From: an uncultured candidate division WPS-2 bacterium | GTDB lineage: Bacteria; Vulcanimicrobiota; Vulcanimicrobiia; Vulcanimicrobiales; Vulcanimicrobiaceae | Assembly: GCA_937927945.1 (NCBI GenBank) | Contig: CALEYW010000063.1 | Location: 1-19,053, forward strand | DNA: 19,053 nucleotides | Direction of reading: 5' to 3' | Shown here: piece by piece, positions 15,560 through 19,053 of the stretch | Layout: each line of letters begins with the position of its first letter | How positions within the stretch are numbered: the stretch's first letter is position 1 | Position numbers and translations under genes: made by a program | The notes under the pieces: generated by a model | What the model was told of the DNA's origin: nothing | Databases searched by the model: none | Seen by the model: the letters and a program-made list of their open reading frames with translations, nothing else

Positions 15560-17520
15560 GCGGCATACTGATCGTCGTCGTCTTCCTCGTCTTGGCGGGG
15601 CTGATGATCGCGCGGAAACTTCCCGCGCTGCTCGCCGTCCCGCTGATGGCGCTCGCGACGGCGGCGCTGGCGGGGGTGCACGACTTGCCCGGCATCGTCA
15701 CGCAGGGCGCGGTGCGGCTGGCCGCGGTCTACGCGACGTTGTTCTTCGGCGCGCTGCTCAGCCGGGTCGTGCTCTCGACCGGGATCGCCGAGACGCTGGT
15801 GACCTACGCCGCGGAATTCGGCGGCGACCGGCCGCTGCTGCTCTCGCTGCTCTTGTGCGGCGTCGTCGCGGTCTTGTTCACGACGGTGACGGGGCTGGGC
15901 GCCATCATCATGATCGGCACGATCGTGCTGCCGGTCCTCATGACGGTCGGCGTGCCGCGCGCGACTTCGGCGACGCTGTTCCTGATGGCGTTCGGTCTGG
16001 GCTACATCCTCAACATCGCGCAGTGGAAGTTCTACAGCACGGTGTTCGGCGTCGATCGTGCGACGTTCCAGAGTTACGCCTTCGTGCTGTTCGCCGTACA
16101 GGCGGCGGTGCTGATCGCGTACGCGATCGTGCGCGCGCGCACGACGCGCGACTACGCGACGAAGATCGAAGCCGGTGAACAACCGCGCCGCCGCGTCGGG
16201 CCGCTCGCGCTGATCACGCCGATCCTTCCGCTCGTGCTGCTGCGCGGCTTCGGCGTCGACGCGATCGTCGGGTTTGCCGTCGCGGCGGTATACGGCGTGC
16301 TCGTCACCCGCCCGCGCGCGGCCGTCCAGACGCTGATCGCGGCGTGGATCCGCGGGATCGAGGACGTCGCCCCCGCGACGATCTTGATGATCGGCATCGG
16401 GATGCTGCTCGTCGCGGCGAACACGCCCGAAGTGCAGGGCGCCGTCAAACCGCTCGTCGCGGCGGTCGCGCCGCGCTCGCCGCTGACTTACGTCCTGATG
16501 TTCGGGCTGCTCTCGCCGCTCGCGCTGTACCGCGGTCCGCTCAACCCGTACGGCGTCGGCATCGGGGTGTACACGGTGCTCGCGACGCTGCACGTCTTGC
16601 CCGCGGTCGCGCTCGTCGCGGCGGTGATGGCGGTCGTGCAAGTCCAGAACGTGTGCGATCCGACCAACACGCAGAACGTGTGGGTGGCCAACTTCACCGG
16701 CATCTCGGTCGAACGGATCACCCGTCTCACGCTGCCGTGGCAGGTCGGCGTCGCGACGATCGGAGCGATCGCGGCGGTCGTCGCGGGCGCGGCGCTGTTC
16801 GGTGCGGCGCCGTTCCCGGCTCGAGCGCTGAGCGCCGCGACGCTTCCCTCCGGTTTGTACGCCCCGCCGTCCGCCGCGCGCGCGATCGCTGTGCTCGACG
16901 ACGGCACGCCCGACGGCACGCAGGCCGCGCACGAGATCGCCGCTGCGATCGCGCGCGGCTGGTCCGGTTACCGCGTCGTCGCCGCGCACGGCGATCCCGC
17001 CGCCGCCGATTGCCGCGCGAAGCCGTACGCCGCAGCGATGCGGGTGACGGTGACGGCCCTTGGAAGAGACGGTCGCGACATCGGTCTGGAACTGACGGAC
17101 TGCGCCGGCTGGAGCGTCGATCAATGGCACGTGCAGGGCGAGCCGCGCCGCGCGGCGCTCGATGCGCTGTTCCGCGTGCGCGACTGGATGCGCGAGCACC
17201 CGGCGCTCGCCGCCGAAGTGTTCGACCACGGTTTGGCGTTCGACCCGGAGCGGGCACAGCCGACGTATTTCTACGTCCTCTTCAAGCCGCCCGACGGCTA
17301 CATGCGCGCGCTCGTGCGCGCAGGCGGCGCGGCGTGGGACGCCGGCTTGCGCACCGGCGACGTCATCGACAAGCTCGACGGCCGATTCTGGTGGGAGTAC
17401 GGGACCTACCAAACCCAGCTTCGGGCCTATGACGGGCAGCCGCACACGTTCGACGTGCAGCGCGGCACGGTTGGCGGCCCGGCAGTCCACATCGAACTGG
17501 GCGCCCCGTTCACCGGCTGA
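15556..17520 (+). CDS. Ion-transporter/GntP-like permease fused to a C-terminal PDZ-like domain
   Basis: A 654-residue protein. Residues 1 to about 420 are membrane helices with motifs such as TVTGLGAIIMIGTIVLPVLM and LYRGPLNPYGVGIGV, which resemble the broad ion-transporter superfamily (GntP/citrate/dicarboxylate type). Residues about 421-654 are soluble, and the last 70 (from about 580, YMRALVRAGGAAWDAGLRTG then DVIDKLDG) read as a PDZ-like domain. The intermediate stretch contains two Cys (ADC and LTDC) and a repeated Ala-rich helix. Permeases of this type normally end at the last helix, so the fusion is unusual. The start GTG at 15556 overlaps the GH20 stop by four bases. The substrate is unknown; an amino sugar or muropeptide-derived acid would fit the operon. 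Which side of the membrane holds the soluble domain is not decidable by eye. Confidence 0.78.
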   Translation: MSGILIVVVFLVLAGLMIARKLPALLAVPLMALATAALAGVHDLPGIVTQGAVRLAAVYATLFFGALLSRVVLSTGIAETLVTYAAEFGGDRPLLLSLLLCGVVAVLFTTVTGLGAIIMIGTIVLPVLMTVGVPRATSATLFLMAFGLGYILNIAQWKFYSTVFGVDRATFQSYAFVLFAVQAAVLIAYAIVRARTTRDYATKIEAGEQPRRRVGPLALITPILPLVLLRGFGVDAIVGFAVAAVYGVLVTRPRAAVQTLIAAWIRGIEDVAPATILMIGIGMLLVAANTPEVQGAVKPLVAAVAPRSPLTYVLMFGLLSPLALYRGPLNPYGVGIGVYTVLATLHVLPAVALVAAVMAVVQVQNVCDPTNTQNVWVANFTGISVERITRLTLPWQVGVATIGAIAAVVAGAALFGAAPFPARALSAATLPSGLYAPPSAARAIAVLDDGTPDGTQAAHEIAAAIARGWSGYRVVAAHGDPAAADCRAKPYAAAMRVTVTALGRDGRDIGLELTDCAGWSVDQWHVQGEPRRAALDALFRVRDWMREHPALAAEVFDHGLAFDPERAQPTYFYVLFKPPDGYMRALVRAGGAAWDAGLRTGDVIDKLDGRFWWEYGTYQTQLRAYDGQPHTFDVQRGTVGGPAVHIELGAPFTG

Positions 17521-17541
17521 CCGCAACGCGCCGCAAGAGCC

Positions 17542-17571
17542 TTGACATGTGACTAAATGGTCACGTATAAT
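17542..17571 (+). promoter_or_regulatory. Consensus sigma-70 promoter with an embedded operator
   Basis: TTGACA (17542-17547) and TATAAT (17566-17571), both perfect consensus hexamers, are 18 bases apart. A perfect inverted repeat GTGAC-N6-GTCAC (17549-17564) fills the spacer, where a bound repressor would block RNA polymerase. The expected transcription start is at about 17578, exactly the first base of the GTG I assign to the ArsR-SRPBCC gene. An ArsR-family product binding its own promoter is the usual arrangement, so autorepression is likely. Confidence 0.85.
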
Positions 17572-17577
17572 CGCAGC

Positions 17578-18354
17578 GTGGACGGCGTATTCAGAGCCCT
17601 CGCCGATTCGACACGTCGGAGCCTGCTCGACGAGCTGTTCAGGCAGGATGGCCAGACGCTGAGCGAGCTCGAGCAACGCCTTCCGATGACGCGCTTCGGT
17701 GTGATGAAGCACCTCCGAGTGCTCGAAGAGGCTGGCCTCGTCGTGACCCGACGGCGCGGGCGCGAGAAGCTCCATTTCCTGAACGCCGTCCCGATTCGGC
17801 TCGTCCACGACCGGTGGGTGAGCAAGTACGCCGAGCCCTGGGCCGCCGCCCTAAGCGACCTCAAGAACAGACTGGAGGACAAGACGATGGAGAAAGTGTT
17901 CGAGATCTACATCAAGACGACGCCGGAGCGCCTTTGGGCGGCGATCACCGACCCCGAGATGAGGCGCAAGTACAACTTTGGCGTGCGCGTCGAGTCCGAT
18001 TGGTCGCCCGGCTCGCGCTACGAGGCCCTCTCCCAGCAGGTGCCCGGCGCACTCTGGGAGGGCGAAAACCTCGAGGTCGATCCGCCGCGCCGGCTCGTGC
18101 AGAGCTTCAACGCCCTGTGGGGCGAGGACGTGAAGCTCGAGGGGACCTCGAGGGTCAGCTGGGAGATCGAGCCGATCGGCGATTCGTGCCTGCTAACCGT
18201 CACCCACGACCAGCTGCGCGAGGGGGCCAACGAGCAGATCTACGGCGGCTGGGCAATGATCCTCTCGGGCCTGAAGACGCTGCTGGAAACCGGGGAGACG
18301 CTCACGACGCCGGGCTCGCTGCGCTACTCGCAGGGCCCGGCCGAGGGGCCGTAA
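17578..18354 (+). CDS. ArsR-type repressor fused to an SRPBCC (AHSA1-like) domain
   Basis: 258 residues from the GTG at 17578. Residues 1-100 form a winged-helix ArsR domain (DGVFRALADSTRRSLLDELF, then LSELEQRLPMTRFGVMKHLR). No metal-binding Cys motif is seen, so a non-metal signal is likely. Residues 104-258 form an SRPBCC/AHSA1 domain (VFEIYIKTTPERLWAAITDP), a hydrophobic-ligand or stress-type fold. The ATG at 17557 in the same frame lies between the -35 and -10 boxes and cannot be translated from this promoter, so I start at the GTG, which makes the message leaderless. A strong GGAGG with an in-frame ATG at residue 104 could start the SRPBCC domain alone. The stop overlaps the ATG of the decayed SMP-30 gene (TAATG). 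Confidence 0.88.
   Translation: MDGVFRALADSTRRSLLDELFRQDGQTLSELEQRLPMTRFGVMKHLRVLEEAGLVVTRRRGREKLHFLNAVPIRLVHDRWVSKYAEPWAAALSDLKNRLEDKTMEKVFEIYIKTTPERLWAAITDPEMRRKYNFGVRVESDWSPGSRYEALSQQVPGALWEGENLEVDPPRRLVQSFNALWGEDVKLEGTSRVSWEIEPIGDSCLLTVTHDQLREGANEQIYGGWAMILSGLKTLLETGETLTTPGSLRYSQGPAEGP
17874..17878 (+). promoter_or_regulatory. Internal ribosome binding site for a nested SRPBCC start
   Basis: GGAGG lies eight bases before an in-frame ATG at 17887 (residue 104), exactly at the junction between the ArsR and SRPBCC domains. It is one of the best Shine-Dalgarno matches in the window, while the full-length gene has none. It may yield a separate SRPBCC protein, or it may be the relic of two formerly separate genes. 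Confidence 0.5.
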
Positions 18355-18884
18355 TGACGAAAGCGTCTTCCGGTTCCGAACTGCACCTGTGCTGACCGGT
18401 CTCGTGTGCGGCGAGTCGCCGCGTTGGCACGAGGACCGTCTGTGGTTCTCCGATTGGGGGGCACAAGGGGTCGCCGCGTCGATCTGGAGGGCAAGAGCGA
18501 ATTCATCCTTGGCGTGCCGTCGTTTCCGTTCTGTATCGACTGGCTGCCCGATGGGCGCCTGCTTATCGTCTCGGGGGGCGATGGGCTTCTTCTGCGCAGG
18601 GAGCGCGACGGGTCGCTCGTGGCCCATGCCGACCTGACCGGCCTCGCGGACACGCCATGGAAGGACATCGTCGTTGACGGTACGTGCGCGTTCGGGAAGG
18701 TGGTGTGGTGCTGCACACGATTGGCTTGGATCGCGCCTGCTTCGCTTGCATGCTCGGGGGCACGGACAACAGTACGCTGTTCATGATGACGGCTGACTGG
18801 CAGGGGCCCGCAAGCGTGCGTGGGGGGGCACGAACGGGACAGGCGCTGCGCGTTCAAGCGCCGGCACCACGCGGCTGGCCGTAG
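18354..18884 (+). pseudogene. Decayed SMP-30/gluconolactonase-family gene
   Basis: Pieces of one SMP-30/gluconolactonase/LRE protein lie in successive frames. The ATG at 18354 opens MTKASSGSELHL and stops at 18395. From about 18389 the next frame gives LTGLVCGESPRWHEDRLWF and SDWGAQG. From about 18478 a third frame gives VDLEGKSEFILGVPSFPFC through DIVVDG. From about 18681 another frame gives YVRVREGG through FACMLGGTDNSTLFMMTADW to the stop at 18884. The first two jumps each fit loss of a single G. The third is also a large deletion, since about 100 residues of the beta-propeller, including metal ligands, are missing. About 175 of the usual 280 or so residues remain. The gene was coupled to the ArsR-SRPBCC gene by a TAATG overlap. 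Sequencing error near the contig end could explain the one-base losses, but hardly the deletion. Confidence 0.8.
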
Positions 18885-18917
18885 AAAGCGAACCTCGTCA
18901 AAACGCAGGGCCGCCTC

Positions 18918-18946
18918 TTGACTTATACTAGTTGAACCATTACAGT
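18918..18946 (+). promoter_or_regulatory. Sigma-70 promoter for the truncated right-edge gene
   Basis: TTGACT (18918-18923) and TACAGT (18941-18946) are 17 bases apart in an AT-rich stretch of an otherwise GC-rich contig. The start point would be at about 18953, leaving a leader of about 30 bases with AAGAGG (18971-18976) six bases before the ATG at 18983. Confidence 0.65.
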
Positions 18947-18961
18947 ACGGGTATAACTAGT
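18927..18961. promoter_or_regulatory. Paired ACTAGT boxes, candidate operators
   Basis: ACTAGT occurs at 18927-18932, inside the promoter spacer, and again at 18956-18961, just after the expected start point. The two are 29 bases apart, close to three helical turns. Both are preceded by a TATA-like step (TATACTAGT and TATAACTAGT). The placement is that of a dimer-of-dimers repressor site, perhaps bound by the protein of the downstream gene. Confidence 0.45.
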
Positions 18962-18982
18962 ACAACAGGAAAGAGGCCCGCC

Positions 18983-19008
18983 ATGACCACCAAGCCCCAC
19001 GGCTCGAC
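18983..19008 (+). CDS. 5' end of an unidentified gene, cut by the contig end
   Basis: The ATG at 18983 with AAGAGG upstream opens MTTKPHGS, after which adapter sequence begins. Eight residues do not allow identification. Having its own promoter with paired ACTAGT boxes hints at an autoregulated transcription factor, but that is a guess from layout only. Confidence 0.5.
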
Positions 19009-19053
19009 CTGTCTCTTATACACATCTGACGCTGCCGACGATCTTACGCGTGT
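19009..19053 (+). other. Untrimmed Illumina Nextera adapter (not genomic)
   Basis: CTGTCTCTTATACACATCT (19009-19027) is the Tn5 mosaic end. GACGCTGCCGACGA (19028-19041) is the reverse complement of the Nextera read-1 adapter. TCTTACGC (19042-19049) is the reverse complement of GCGTAAGA, which I recall as i5 index S517/N517. GTGT (19050-19053) starts the P5 segment. The order and length of all parts match read-through into the adapter, so the last 45 bases are artefact and should be removed. Confidence 0.98.

Noticed and set aside
17557..17577. ATG at 17557 as the start of the ArsR-SRPBCC gene
   Set aside because: It lies inside the operator and upstream of the -10 box of a perfect promoter, so it would not be transcribed from it.
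15499..17808. Very long minus-strand open frame (769 codons) opposite the permease
   Set aside because: Its translation is dominated by R, D, H and Q, as expected from the complement of a hydrophobic membrane gene; no domain is seen.
19009..19027. Tn5/IS50-like mosaic end as evidence of a natural transposon
   Set aside because: It is followed directly by Nextera adapter, index and P5 bases, so it comes from library preparation, not from a mobile element.

Overview
The window is a GC-rich (roughly two-thirds G+C by eye), gene-dense bacterial contig with 16 intact or near-intact protein genes, one decayed gene, one gene cut off at the right edge, and no RNA genes, CRISPR arrays or insertion sequences that I can see. 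Half of the starts I assign are GTG, many neighbouring genes overlap by exactly 4 bases (GTGA or ATGA), and Shine-Dalgarno sites are mostly weak. Together with the RskA-type ECF system, the GAF-GGDEF-HD-GYP protein and many orphan family members, this resembles poorly cultured soil phyla such as Eremiobacterota/Vulcanimicrobiota. That placement is an inference from general character, not a demonstrated taxonomy.

Layout. (1) 49-4910, minus strand: an ECF sigma factor, its RskA-type membrane anti-sigma factor, a two-domain GNAT acetyltransferase and a DUF3810 membrane zinc metallopeptidase form a tightly overlapping operon. A GAF-GGDEF-HD-GYP cyclic-di-GMP protein follows after two hairpins. 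(2) 5023-7329, plus strand, divergent from the sigma operon: a sirtuin deacylase, a CPA1 Na+/H+ antiporter and a RidA enamine deaminase. (3) 7342-8894: a membrane-anchored class III cyclase homologue that has lost its key catalytic residues, divergent from a small uncharacterised protein. (4) 8907-12267: a sodium:solute symporter divergent from an exported two-motif aspartic protease. (5) 12264-17520: an exported serine hydrolase (beta-lactamase/PBP fold) divergent from an exported GH20-type hexosaminidase, which is translationally coupled to a permease fused to a C-terminal PDZ-like domain. This block looks like an envelope amino-sugar or peptidoglycan-fragment processing and uptake unit (inference).

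(6) 17521-19008 differs in style. It has a perfect consensus sigma-70 promoter with a repressor-type inverted repeat inside it, and an ArsR-SRPBCC fusion gene that appears to be translated without a leader. Next comes a wrecked SMP-30/gluconolactonase gene (two one-base deletions and a large internal deletion), then a second promoter with paired ACTAGT boxes driving a gene that is cut off after eight codons. This looks like a separately acquired regulatory module.

(7) 19009-19053 is not biological. It is the Illumina Nextera read-through adapter: mosaic end, adapter, an 8-base index and the first bases of P5. The contig therefore ends in untrimmed adapter, and the last few hundred bases, including the frameshifts in the SMP-30 gene, may rest on thin read support.
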